Shown piece by piece: positions 19,463 to 28,345 of a stretch of DNA of 64,000 nucleotides. Under the pieces are notes generated by a model that was not told the DNA's origin, searched no databases, and saw only the letters and a program-made list of their open reading frames with translations. This DNA comes from an uncultured Christensenellaceae bacterium (GTDB taxonomy: Bacteria; Bacillota; Clostridia; Christensenellales; Borkfalkiaceae). Made by a program: the position numbers and the translations under genes. The stretch spans positions 41,520 to 105,519 of the forward strand of contig CAJULO010000005.1 of the NCBI GenBank assembly GCA_910586945.1. The letters run 5' to 3'. The first letter of the stretch is position 1. Each line of letters opens with the position of its first letter.

Positions 19463-20173
19463 ATGTACAAAAAATATTTTATAATTAAAACTATAATTGA
19501 TTTTATTTTTGCATTATTTATTTTAATTTTGACATCGCCTATTTTTTTAATTGTCGCTGTTGCTATAAAAATTGAAGATGGTGGTAAAATCTTTTTTTAT
19601 CAGGCACGCACTGGCAAAAATGGTAAACTTTTTAAATGCTATAAATTCCGTTCAATGCGCTCTACAAACATTGCGTTTGATAAAAATAGTCCTGTGATTT
19701 CTAACACAAACAGTAATGTTACAAAAATCGGTAAAATTATTCGTCGTTTAAAAATTGATGAATTGCCACAAATTATCAATATATTAAAATGCGAAATGTA
19801 CTTTATTGCCCCTCGTCCACTTCTACCCGTTTATCATAATGAATACGCTGAGTGGGAGCTTGTCAAATTTGAATTGAAACCAGGCATAACTGGGCTTGGG
19901 CAAGTTTTTGGCAATGGGCATCTAACTATACCAGAAAGAAAATACTATGATGTATATTATGCAATGCACTGCAATTTTTTGTTAGATTGTATGATATTCT
20001 TTAAGACATTTGCCATTATTTTATTGGGTGAAAAAAGATTCTGCAAACATGTTACAAGTACCGAACAACGCAATCTACGCTTGAAAGTAAAAGCAAACTA
20101 TACAACAAAACCTATTATCTATCAAAACATTTTTTTAACAGAAACTCCTATAGAAAATCCTGTTGCTGCATAA
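19463..20173 (+). CDS. Undecaprenyl-phosphate sugar-1-phosphate transferase (initiating)
   Basis: A 236-residue bacterial sugar transferase of the WbaP/WcaJ catalytic-domain type. It starts a surface polysaccharide by moving a sugar-1-phosphate from UDP-sugar to undecaprenyl phosphate on the inner face of the membrane. An N-terminal hydrophobic hairpin (about 8-36) is followed by the family motifs: QARTGKNGKLFKCYKFRSM, then RRLKIDELPQIINIL with the catalytic Asp-Glu, then APRPLLP and KPGITGLGQV. The sugar is not evident; galactose is plausible because UDP-galactopyranose mutase is encoded three genes on. It is the first gene of a four-gene operon. Confidence 0.92.
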   Translation: MYKKYFIIKTIIDFIFALFILILTSPIFLIVAVAIKIEDGGKIFFYQARTGKNGKLFKCYKFRSMRSTNIAFDKNSPVISNTNSNVTKIGKIIRRLKIDELPQIINILKCEMYFIAPRPLLPVYHNEYAEWELVKFELKPGITGLGQVFGNGHLTIPERKYYDVYYAMHCNFLLDCMIFFKTFAIILLGEKRFCKHVTSTEQRNLRLKVKANYTTKPIIYQNIFLTETPIENPVAA

Positions 20174-20191
20174 GAGGAGGATATAAAAATC

Positions 20192-21037
20192 ATGCTTCCA
20201 AATAATAAACTTTTCTCGAAAAAAAGATTAAATGATTATCAACAAAAAGGATATCTTTTAACTTTACTTGTAAGAAGAAATATAAAAAATCAATATTATC
20301 GTTCATTTTTAGGTGTATTTTGGACTGTTTTAAATCCATTACTCAATATGTTTGTTACAGCACTCATCTTTAGCATTTTGCTTCGTGAGACTCCTGAGAA
20401 AATGCCCTATCCTGTATATATCTTATCAGGTACAATTATCTTTAATTTAATGCGTAGTGCCACAGCAAGTTCTACTTCCATATTAGTTGATTATTCTTCA
20501 ATGTTACAAAAAACAAAAGTCTCTTTAGGTCTTTTTCCAACAGCAAATACTTTCTCTGCTTTAGCGACTTTCGTATTTAGTTTTATTGCCTTAATATTAG
20601 TGAGCATCTATTATGCCATTATTCCAGATAAAGCTTTTTTCTTAAATTGGCAAACTATTTTTGTGCTTTTAGAATTACCCGCACTTGTTTTATTTTCTCT
20701 TGGTATCTCTTATTTTTTAACAACATTGTTTGTCTTTTTTAGAGATATTAAACATCTATATGAAAGCTTTATTTTAACCCTTTGGGGATATGTGACTCCG
20801 GTATTTTTCACGACCAAAAAATTTTTAGAGGAAGGAGGTCCTATACGTCATTTTGTTATTTACGGCAATCCTATGTACTACTTTGTCAATTATTTTAGAA
20901 ATTTGATTGTAGGAGAAGGACTATCTTCATCTAATTGGATGCAACTACTCATCTGCTACGGGTGGGGAATCGCTTCCTTTATCATTGGCTATAGCGTACT
21001 ACATTTTAGTAAAAATAAAATTATTGCACATTTATAA
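20192..21037 (+). CDS. ABC-2 type polysaccharide/teichoic acid export permease
   Basis: A 281-residue membrane subunit of the Wzm/TagG type. The N terminus has the family's LVRRNIKNQYYRSFLGVFWTV amphipathic entry, then six membrane spans, with PVYILSGTIIFNL in the first third. With the ATPase encoded 20 bp downstream it exports lipid-linked glycan across the membrane. It is preceded by a clear GAGGAGG ribosome binding site. Confidence 0.92.
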   Translation: MLPNNKLFSKKRLNDYQQKGYLLTLLVRRNIKNQYYRSFLGVFWTVLNPLLNMFVTALIFSILLRETPEKMPYPVYILSGTIIFNLMRSATASSTSILVDYSSMLQKTKVSLGLFPTANTFSALATFVFSFIALILVSIYYAIIPDKAFFLNWQTIFVLLELPALVLFSLGISYFLTTLFVFFRDIKHLYESFILTLWGYVTPVFFTTKKFLEEGGPIRHFVIYGNPMYYFVNYFRNLIVGEGLSSSNWMQLLICYGWGIASFIIGYSVLHFSKNKIIAHL

Positions 21038-21057
21038 AATAGCATTTTAGGTAAATT

Positions 21058-21999
21058 ATGAAAAAAAATTCTATGCAGGTATCAGACAAGTGTCTGTTAG
21101 ATGTACAAAATGTTACAATGCGCTTCTCCCGTTATGCAAATGGCATTCTCTCATTAAAAGAATTATTTATTGGACTATTCACAGGGAAGTTAAAGCGAGA
21201 TAAAATTATTAGTTTACAAGATGTCTCTTTTCAAATTCATGAAGGAGAAGCTGTTGCAATTTTAGGACATAATGGTGCTGGAAAAAGCACTCTTTTAAAA
21301 ATTGTTTCAAACATATTAAATCCAACAAAAGGACACGTGATTTGTCGTGCAAAAATAGCTCCTCTACTCAATTTAGGAGCAGGATTTGACCCCAATGCAA
21401 CTGGACTGGAAAATTTGTTTATCAATGGAGCTATTCTTGGTATGTCACGAAAAGAGCTAATAGCAAAAAAAGATAAAATTATTGAATTTTCTGAACTTGG
21501 TACTTTTATCAATGACCCTGTTAAATCATATTCTTCTGGGATGGTTGCTAGACTCGGTTTTTCCATTGCCGTCCACTACGATGCCGATATTTTAATTGTA
21601 GATGAAGTTTTGAGTGTTGGAGATGTATCTTTTAATAATAAGTGTAATGCAAAAATGCAAGAATTACGCAAACAAGGTTTGACATTTTTAGTTGTTTCAC
21701 ACTCTGAAAGCGTAAAAGAATTATGCAATCGCTCTCTTTGGCTACATCATGGTAGACTTATGGCTGATGGAGATACTGAAGCAGTCTTTAAACTCTATAA
21801 TCGCTATATGAAAGAAGAGTTCAAGAAAAATAATAGCAATGTTGGGGGACAACTTATCGACGGAAAAGATAAATTACAGGATAAAAACTTTGAAAATATT
21901 CCGAATTTTTTATCAGTTACACAAGAGAATATTTCCTCTCTTGAAGAATTTAGTGGTGTATCTTTTGATAGAACAGATGAACAGAAAAAAGACTCATAA
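21058..21999 (+). CDS. ABC exporter ATPase (Wzt/TagH type)
   Basis: The nucleotide-binding subunit for the adjacent permease, 313 residues. Walker A GHNGAGKST at residues 70-78, signature SYSSGMVARLGFS, Walker B ILIVDEVLSVGD and the H-loop VVSHS are all intact. The Gly-Arg-containing insertions typical of polysaccharide exporters are seen. A C-terminal tail of about 60 residues beyond the ATPase is charged and of unknown role; it is too short for a Wzt carbohydrate-binding domain, so chain-end recognition seems not to be built in. Confidence 0.93.
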   Translation: MKKNSMQVSDKCLLDVQNVTMRFSRYANGILSLKELFIGLFTGKLKRDKIISLQDVSFQIHEGEAVAILGHNGAGKSTLLKIVSNILNPTKGHVICRAKIAPLLNLGAGFDPNATGLENLFINGAILGMSRKELIAKKDKIIEFSELGTFINDPVKSYSSGMVARLGFSIAVHYDADILIVDEVLSVGDVSFNNKCNAKMQELRKQGLTFLVVSHSESVKELCNRSLWLHHGRLMADGDTEAVFKLYNRYMKEEFKKNNSNVGGQLIDGKDKLQDKNFENIPNFLSVTQENISSLEEFSGVSFDRTDEQKKDS

Positions 22000-22013
22000 T
22001 TTTGGAGTAAACT

Positions 22014-23117
22014 ATGCATTATGATTATTTGTTGGTTGGTGCAGGACTATTTAATGCTGTAATTTGTCAACATGCTATAAAAGCGGGCAAAACTTGTTGC
22101 GTTATTGATAAACGTTCCCATATTGCCGGAAATATCTACACAGAAGAGATTGCAGGTATTCAAGTGCATATGTATGGAGCACATATTTTTCACACCTCTA
22201 ATCAAGAAGTTTGGGAGTATATCAACCAATTTGCAACTTTTAATAACTTTATTAACAGAGTAAAGGCAAATTATAATGGTAAAATGTATAGTTTGCCCTT
22301 TAATATGGCAACTTTTGAAGCACTTTGGGGAGTCAAAACTCCTCAAGAAGCGGAGGCAATCATAGAAAAACAGCGCGCAATTTTACAAGGCAGAACGCCT
22401 AAAAATTTAGAGGAACAAGCAATTCATCTTGTTGGTACAGATGTATATCACACTTTAATTGAAGGCTATACACAAAAACAATGGAACAGACCTTGCAACC
22501 AACTACCGGCTTTTATTATTCAGCGTCTTCCACTTCGTTTTACCTACAATGACAATTATTTTAATGATAGTTATCAAGGTATACCAATTGGTGGATATAC
22601 AAAAATGATTGCAAAAATGTTGCATGGAGCAACCATTCTTTGCAATACTGACTACTTTGATTTTATACAACAGACACAAGATACTTTTAGCAAAATTATT
22701 TTTACTGGTAAAATTGATGAGTTTTTTCATTACAGGCTTGGAAAGTTAGAATATCGCTCCTTGCATTTTGAAACAGAGATATTGGATATTCCAGATTATC
22801 AAGGCAATGCGGTCATTAACTATACCAGTTATGATGTCCCTTACACTCGTATCATTGAACATAAACATTTTGAATTTGGTACACAACCTAAAACAGTTAT
22901 TTCAAAAGAATATCCTGCAGATTATACTGATGGAAAAGAAGCATATTATCCTATTAATGATGATAAAAATAATGCCTTATATATCGCTTATACAAAACTA
23001 AAAGAACTTTATCCAAATATCATATTTGGTGGCCGACTTGGTGCATATAAATATTATGATATGGATAAAATCATCGCCAGTGCCTTTGAAGTTTGTAAAA
23101 ATGAAAAGCTACGCTAA
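22014..23117 (+). CDS. glf: UDP-galactopyranose mutase
   Basis: A 367-residue FAD enzyme that interconverts UDP-galactopyranose and UDP-galactofuranose, supplying Galf for surface glycans. The N-terminal dinucleotide fold reads YDYLLVGAGLFNAV, followed by IDKRSHIAGN; the central YGAHIFHT and GYTQKQWNRP motifs and the C-terminal GGRLGAYKYYDMD are characteristic. It is the last gene of the export operon, 14 bp after the ATPase gene, and is followed by a strong terminator. It implies a galactofuranose-containing polymer. Confidence 0.95.
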   Translation: MHYDYLLVGAGLFNAVICQHAIKAGKTCCVIDKRSHIAGNIYTEEIAGIQVHMYGAHIFHTSNQEVWEYINQFATFNNFINRVKANYNGKMYSLPFNMATFEALWGVKTPQEAEAIIEKQRAILQGRTPKNLEEQAIHLVGTDVYHTLIEGYTQKQWNRPCNQLPAFIIQRLPLRFTYNDNYFNDSYQGIPIGGYTKMIAKMLHGATILCNTDYFDFIQQTQDTFSKIIFTGKIDEFFHYRLGKLEYRSLHFETEILDIPDYQGNAVINYTSYDVPYTRIIEHKHFEFGTQPKTVISKEYPADYTDGKEAYYPINDDKNNALYIAYTKLKELYPNIIFGGRLGAYKYYDMDKIIASAFEVCKNEKLR

Positions 23118-23428
23118 AATTTAGAATTCCTTTTATTCTAAAAACTTTATAGTTATACATCTTCTTTTTTTCTACACACAAAAAGACTGCTAATATTTAG
23201 CAGTCTTTTTGTGCGTTTTCTATCTTTAAATTTTTTTATTTTTTCTTCTTGTCTCTCTATACTCAATACAGCATATCTCAATATAAAATTTTCAACTTCT
23301 TTTACACTATATACAACTCTTTAGATAGCTTATCAGTACCTTTTACAATGCTTTTCTGTAGCTATATCCGCCATATTCTGTAATTCTAAATATTTATTAT
23401 AGCTTCAAATTTTCCTTTATTTTTATGG
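23118..23428. other. Gene-free stretch between glf and hpt
   Basis: Apart from the terminator at 23177-23213, this 311-bp AT-rich stretch between converging genes shows nothing I can support. Confidence 0.6.
23177..23213. terminator. Bidirectional terminator after glf
   Basis: A 17-bp perfect stem, CACAAAAAGACTGCTAA and its complement, encloses a 3-nt loop, with A and T tracts on either side. Confidence 0.92.
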
Positions 23429-23968
23429 TTATTTTTTATAGTAGCTTTCCTTTAATTCTCCTATAAATTTTAAATTTCTAAATTCTTCAGCATAGTCTAA
23501 TCCATATCCTATAACAAAAGAATCATCACACACAAATCCAACATAGTCCACTTGAAACTCTACCTTTCTACAATCAATTTTATCTAACAATGTACAGACT
23601 TTGATTGATGCAGGGTTACGCATCTTCAATATATTTGTCAAATACGAAAGTGTATATCCACTATCTACTACATCTTCCACTATTATTAAATGTCTACCTT
23701 CTAGTGTTCTATCTAAATCTTTTACAATTTTTACTTCTCCAGATGATTTTGCTTTATTGCCATAACTTGATATTGTCATAAAGTCAATCTCTAATGGAAT
23801 TTGCATTGCCTTTAATAAATCTGCCATAAAAATGATTGACCCTTTTAGTATTCCTACAATCAATGGTCTTTTATCAACATATTCTTCTGCAAGTCTTTCT
23901 CCTAATTCTTGTACGCGCTTTGCAATTTGCTCTTCGCTAAATATAACTCTTTCAATTTGTTCCATCAT
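23429..23968 (-). CDS. hpt: Hypoxanthine phosphoribosyltransferase
   Basis: A 179-residue purine salvage enzyme that makes IMP/GMP from the base and PRPP. The PRPP-binding motif LIIVEDVVDSGYTL lies at residues 94-107 and the flexible-loop SSYG at 67-70. The C-terminal segment VDYVGFVCDDSFVIGYGLDY is the base-binding region. Its ATG overlaps the tilS stop (ATGA), giving the common tilS-hpt pair. Confidence 0.95.
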   Translation of the reverse strand: MMEQIERVIFSEEQIAKRVQELGERLAEEYVDKRPLIVGILKGSIIFMADLLKAMQIPLEIDFMTISSYGNKAKSSGEVKIVKDLDRTLEGRHLIIVEDVVDSGYTLSYLTNILKMRNPASIKVCTLLDKIDCRKVEFQVDYVGFVCDDSFVIGYGLDYAEEFRNLKFIGELKESYYKK

Positions 23969-25281
23969 GTCTCTTCCTCCAAAAGTTCTAACACTATTTT
24001 TGTCTGTCCTGTAATTTGCATTGTATTTGCAATTTCTACTCCAAATATCGCTAGCACAGTACTCCCTTTTGCTAATAACGGAATAGTATTGCGCCTATAT
24101 GATGGTATTTTTTTATCTATAAAATATTCTTTTAACTTTTTCGTTCCACTTGAAAATTTTGTAAATTTATCCCCTTCTCTTCTAGTGCGTATATATACAT
24201 CTTGCAAATTATCCCCACTGATATAAAGGGCATTTTTCTTTCCTTTTGTTAAATGAAATGTAGTTCTATCTTTCTGCTGAATCGTATAACGCCGCCCTTC
24301 TAATGTAAAGCTTCCAAGTTGCATTGGTATACAAAAGTTAGAACGCTTATTCCCTGTATAAAATACAATTTTATCATATGCCCGTACAGCAATAATATCT
24401 TTTGGTAAAATTATTTTTTTTCCATTCTGTAAGGATTTTAGTCGATAAATATCTTGTAAATGTATATTTGTATACTCTATTTTGCCACCTAAAATTTCCA
24501 TTGCCTGTATACATGCTCTAAAAAATAGAGGAGCGGGCAACTCTATTGAAAAGGAAATCTCTCTCTCCTGCACATGTAACTCTCTTTGTGCAAGCTGTTG
24601 CAAATAATCATCATCTTGCTTCGCTAATTGACAAAAAGAATACACTCTTTTTGCATATTGTGGAAAATACTTTTCTGTATTCTTTAGCATTTCATTTCGT
24701 ATAAAATTACGCGTATATTTATTTTCTTTATTGGTACTATCTTCTCGCCATTGCAATTTATGTTCCAACAAATAACGCAAGATTTCTCTTTTTGGAACTC
24801 CCAACATGGGACGAAAAATTTTGCCTTGTTCCACCAAAAAACCTTTTTTTATACCACACATTCCCTTTAGTGCCGTTCCACGAAATAAGTTAAATAACAC
24901 ACTTTCAACATTATCATCGCTATGATGTGCCGTTACCACAATATCCGTTTGCCCTTGTAACAGTTCGAAAAATACTTGATAACGCATCTTTCTGCCCATT
25001 TCTTCTATAGTCATCTTATTTTCTTTTGCAAGCATGGGTATATTAAATTTTTTTAGAAAAAGCGGTATATTCCACGCTTTACATAAAGTTTCTACAAAAT
25101 TAACATCCAAATCTGCCTCTTCTTGCCGAATATTATGATGAATATGTACTGCTGAAAGAAGTAAATTTTGCTCTTTTAAATAGTGCAATAAAGCAACTGA
25201 ATCTCCGCCACCAGAGCATGCTACTGTAACGCGTTTTCCTATGAGTTCTTCAATATCAATTTGCATACCTTTATTATACAA
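23965..25281 (-). CDS. tilS: tRNA(Ile)-lysidine synthase
   Basis: This enzyme modifies C34 of tRNA-Ile(CAU) to lysidine with ATP and Lys, so that AUA is read as Ile; it is essential. The PP-loop motif VACSGGGDS is at residues 19-27 and HHNIRQEEADLD follows. The C-terminal TilS domain is present (438 residues total, usual size). The start is unclear: a TTG at 25281 or the ATG at 25266, where AAAGG lies only one base upstream. The gene is 26 bp downstream of spoIVFB and overlaps hpt. Confidence 0.93.
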   Translation of the reverse strand: MYNKGMQIDIEELIGKRVTVACSGGGDSVALLHYLKEQNLLLSAVHIHHNIRQEEADLDVNFVETLCKAWNIPLFLKKFNIPMLAKENKMTIEEMGRKMRYQVFFELLQGQTDIVVTAHHSDDNVESVLFNLFRGTALKGMCGIKKGFLVEQGKIFRPMLGVPKREILRYLLEHKLQWREDSTNKENKYTRNFIRNEMLKNTEKYFPQYAKRVYSFCQLAKQDDDYLQQLAQRELHVQEREISFSIELPAPLFFRACIQAMEILGGKIEYTNIHLQDIYRLKSLQNGKKIILPKDIIAVRAYDKIVFYTGNKRSNFCIPMQLGSFTLEGRRYTIQQKDRTTFHLTKGKKNALYISGDNLQDVYIRTRREGDKFTKFSSGTKKLKEYFIDKKIPSYRRNTIPLLAKGSTVLAIFGVEIANTMQITGQTKIVLELLEEET

Positions 25282-25307
25282 TGCTCTCTATCTTTTTGCA
25301 ACTCTTT

Positions 25308-26183
25308 TTAATCGATATAGTTTGCTATTGGTTGATAAATATTTGCCACTTGCAAAATTTGATAAAATTCCTCTTCGCTCAACATTGCCACTAAATTATT
25401 TTCAGAAAATACTTCTATTTCAAGCATTCTATTATGCTCTAAAAATTGTATAATATTTTTAATAATTGTACTGCTATCTATAGCAATTTTTTTGACTTCA
25501 ATACCGCGTCTCATTACTTTGCTCTTGTCATATTTTAAGCGTTCATATTTATATTTCTCTCTTGAAAAAGCTCCAAATAGGACAAAGAGAGCAAAAATAA
25601 ATAGACTAATTGCAATAGAATTGATTGTTTTTGTAAGCACTATATTTACTATGCCAAATGCCACTAATGTTATAATTGAGACAATTGTTGTACATAAAAG
25701 AATGATTTCAGCTACCTTTCTATTCTTCCATTTGGAGAATATACAAAATACAATTCTACCTCCATCCAATGAATATGCTGGCAAAATATTCATCATACAG
25801 ATGGTTAAAGATGCTGTAAATGCAAGTTCAGTATAGGCATATGTCGCTGGAAAAAACCACCACATACCAGCAAATAACACAACACATGCTAGATTGGTAA
25901 ATGGACCAGCTAGAGACAAAAATATTTCATCTTTTATACTTATCCCTTCAATATCTCCATCAATAATCGTTCCATAGGGCATAAGTTGTATGCGATTGAG
26001 TTTATATCCTAATTTTGCAGCATACATGGCATGTCCAAACTCATGCACTATGGCAACGAGTGTGTATACCAAAAACACAAACAATTGTCCTCTACATGCT
26101 ACATATACTGCTAATAGTATGAAAAGCGGGTGTATTGAAAATTTCAACCGCTTTTTCTTTTTTTTATTATTTACTTTTTCCAT
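25308..26183 (-). CDS. spoIVFB: Intramembrane M50 metalloprotease, SpoIVFB-like
   Basis: A 291-residue site-2-type protease. The zinc motif HEFGH is at residues 47-51, and the second metal motif NILPAYSLDGG at about 132-142. About six membrane spans lead to a C-terminal cytoplasmic region resembling a CBS half-domain. In spore formers SpoIVFB cleaves pro-sigma-K in the mother cell. It overlaps the upstream spoIVFA-like gene by 13 bp, matching the spoIVF operon order, which is why I prefer SpoIVFB over a general M50 assignment. Confidence 0.85.
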   Translation of the reverse strand: MEKVNNKKKKKRLKFSIHPLFILLAVYVACRGQLFVFLVYTLVAIVHEFGHAMYAAKLGYKLNRIQLMPYGTIIDGDIEGISIKDEIFLSLAGPFTNLACVVLFAGMWWFFPATYAYTELAFTASLTICMMNILPAYSLDGGRIVFCIFSKWKNRKVAEIILLCTTIVSIITLVAFGIVNIVLTKTINSIAISLFIFALFVLFGAFSREKYKYERLKYDKSKVMRRGIEVKKIAIDSSTIIKNIIQFLEHNRMLEIEVFSENNLVAMLSEEEFYQILQVANIYQPIANYID

Positions 26184-26974
26184 ACGATACTATTATTGCT
26201 ATTTACCTCATATGCCGAAATAATACTTTCTTCATTATACATTGCAGCTTGTACCACTCTACTGCCATCAGAATATCCGATAGGAATAGTTGTATGTACT
26301 GTGTCGCCATTTTTACCATAGCCGTAGGTTAGTCCTGAAAAAACTGTTTTAAACTTCGTTGTATGTTCCACAGTCATATTATAACTACCATCACTTGTCT
26401 TTTCTATATTTGTAATTTTCCCTGTATATGGAGCATAGATACTACATTTTGCTTGTACAGTCATAATCCCTTTATCTGTAATAGAACAAGTGATGCTTTT
26501 ATCATTTACAATTCCTGCTAATGTGAGTTGGTCATAACTTCTATTATCTACTGCTTTTGTCTGTGTCGTTGTTCCAAACATATTGGAAAAAAATGTATTT
26601 ATTGCACTATTTTGATAAAATACATTTGTAAAAAATATTGTACCTACGAGTACACAAATTGCAATAAATTCCGCTAATAAAATTTTACTATTAAAAAAGT
26701 TTTTAAATGCATTTCCTCCATTTTTTTCTTTCTTTTTCTTCACTTTATCATTTTTTGTTGGTGGTACTTTATTGCCTCCTGCAGTGAATGTACTATTTTC
26801 TTCACCATATTCAACAATACTGTCCATTAAAACACCTTCTACCCGTTCATTTATCGCTTCAACAACTTTATCTTTCAGTTCTACTTCTTCTTTTTTCTTC
26901 TTACTCTTCTTTTTTGTAACATTTACTGTGTTTACCGGTATTTCTAACATATCAGCATAATCAATCTCTCTCAT
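26171..26974 (-). CDS. spoIVFA: SpoIVFA-like regulator with degenerate M23 domain
   Basis: A 267-residue single-span membrane protein. A highly charged cytoplasmic part with a Lys-rich run (about residues 20-100) precedes one span (about 104-124). The outer domain resembles an M23/LytM beta-sheet (YAPYTGKITNIEK, later TVEHTTKFKTVFSGL) but lacks the paired zinc ligands of active endopeptidases, as is usual for SpoIVFA. In Bacillus it holds SpoIVFB inactive until signalled. The assignment rests on this fold and on overlap with the protease gene. Confidence 0.75.
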   Translation of the reverse strand: MREIDYADMLEIPVNTVNVTKKKSKKKKEEVELKDKVVEAINERVEGVLMDSIVEYGEENSTFTAGGNKVPPTKNDKVKKKKEKNGGNAFKNFFNSKILLAEFIAICVLVGTIFFTNVFYQNSAINTFFSNMFGTTTQTKAVDNRSYDQLTLAGIVNDKSITCSITDKGIMTVQAKCSIYAPYTGKITNIEKTSDGSYNMTVEHTTKFKTVFSGLTYGYGKNGDTVHTTIPIGYSDGSRVVQAAMYNEESIISAYEVNSNNSIVWKK

Positions 26975-27090
26975 AAAACTTCCTCCAGTTTTTTGCTATT
27001 ACTCTATCTATATGATATAAAATAAAAATTAGAACTTTTTTTTAATTTTTTTTCACAAAATTATTTTCCTCTGCATATACTGTAGCTCCT

Positions 27091-27603
27091 TTAAATAAAG
27101 AGACGACAAAATAAACATCCCACTATAATCGCCACAAAATTAGATATAAGTGCAATCACAATAGGTAAAACTATCTTCTGCTTTGCGTTTGCAAAATATA
27201 TTGCAGACATATAAAATATTGTTTCTCCAGTGGCATATACAACACTTGCACAATTTGCTATGTAACTATCCACTCCATAAGTCTTATAAATTTCCGTTAA
27301 AATCGATAGACTGCCGCTGCCAGAAAATGGTTTTATGAGGACCAAACTTGTAATTTCCTTTGGTATACCTAGAAAACTAAATACTGGACTACACCATTCA
27401 CTCAACAATTTGGCAAGTCCACTCGCTTCAAAAATTTCAGCAAGAATAAGCATGCTTGCTATATATGGAAACAATCCTTTTAATAACGGCAATACCTTTG
27501 CCACACCGCTAGCAAAACTTTCATATACTTTTACCTTTTTAAAGGTGGCATACACTAAAATCAAGATAAATAGTATTGGCAAAATCCAAATTACAACTCT
27601 CAC
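27091..27603 (-). CDS. spmB: Spore maturation protein B
   Basis: A 170-residue membrane protein with a nucleoside-recognition (Gate) domain. Motifs ISMLILAEIFEASGLAKLL-like in the first half and LIKPFSGSGSLSIL in the middle match SpmB. With SpmA it is needed for normal core dehydration in spores. Its ATG overlaps the spmA stop (27600-27603), a coupled pair. Four to five spans are predicted. Confidence 0.92.
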   Translation of the reverse strand: MRVVIWILPILFILILVYATFKKVKVYESFASGVAKVLPLLKGLFPYIASMLILAEIFEASGLAKLLSEWCSPVFSFLGIPKEITSLVLIKPFSGSGSLSILTEIYKTYGVDSYIANCASVVYATGETIFYMSAIYFANAKQKIVLPIVIALISNFVAIIVGCLFCRLFI

Positions 27604-28229
27604 AGTTTTTGCCTCCGTTGTTTGCGTCGTCTCAGTCTATTTTTATCTGTATTTTTAAAGGATACAAAAAAAACTTCCCCGCTTTTTCTATAGCAAACTC
27701 TAGTCAACACTACGCCGACAACTAAGGCAACTAAGCTTGACAAATAAATTGGCAACAATACTCCATAAGGAGTTAGACTACCAAATTCTGATTTCAATGC
27801 TAAAATAGTCGTTGGTAAAAGCTGTATTCCAGCACAGTTGATTGCAAAGAGCATTGCCTTGGCATAGTTTGCCTTTTTATGTTCCCCTAATAACTCCATT
27901 GCCATCGTACCAGCAGGCGTCGCTACGCCTCCCATCCCTAAAAAATTTGCCGTTATATTGACTGTGATTTTTTCTGTAACTTCTTTATCATCAATTTTAA
28001 AAATGCGTTTAATGAGTGGTTGTACTCGCCGCGAAGTTTTTTGTAAAATACCAGCATCTTCAGTAATTTGTAAAAGTCCCATCCAAACGGCATAGACAGT
28101 GCCTAAAGTTAGCATAAGTCTTATACCGTTTTCCGCCCCATTGAGCAAAGCTGGCAAAAAATACTGTACATTATTTTTTAAAATTAAAAGTGTAGATGCT
28201 ATAAACACTACAATAAAAAGTATATTCAT
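27600..28229 (-). CDS. spmA: Spore maturation protein A
   Basis: A 209-residue Gate-domain membrane protein, partner of SpmB. It has NGAENGIRLMLTLGTVYAVWMGLL near the start and the family motif FLGMGGVATPAGTMAMELL in the middle, followed by INCAGIQLLPTT. The basic C terminus is rich in Arg. It is divergent from metG and first in the spmAB unit. Confidence 0.92.
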   Translation of the reverse strand: MNILFIVVFIASTLLILKNNVQYFLPALLNGAENGIRLMLTLGTVYAVWMGLLQITEDAGILQKTSRRVQPLIKRIFKIDDKEVTEKITVNITANFLGMGGVATPAGTMAMELLGEHKKANYAKAMLFAINCAGIQLLPTTILALKSEFGSLTPYGVLLPIYLSSLVALVVGVVLTRVCYRKSGEVFFVSFKNTDKNRLRRRKQRRQKL

Positions 28230-28274
28230 ATGGACAACCTCTTTTTATTTTTATGCTATAAATTTAAAAAATAT

Positions 28275-28303
28275 TTTACATATTGCTAAAAATAATGTAT
28301 ACT
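28275..28303 (+). promoter_or_regulatory. Promoter of metG
   Basis: TTTACA (28275-28280) and TATACT (28298-28303) with a 17-bp spacer. The 5' leader would be about 35 nt, too short for a T-box. Confidence 0.65.
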
Positions 28304-28345
28304 ACTATATAAATTTATATAAATCAAAAAAGGAGCACCCTTTTT

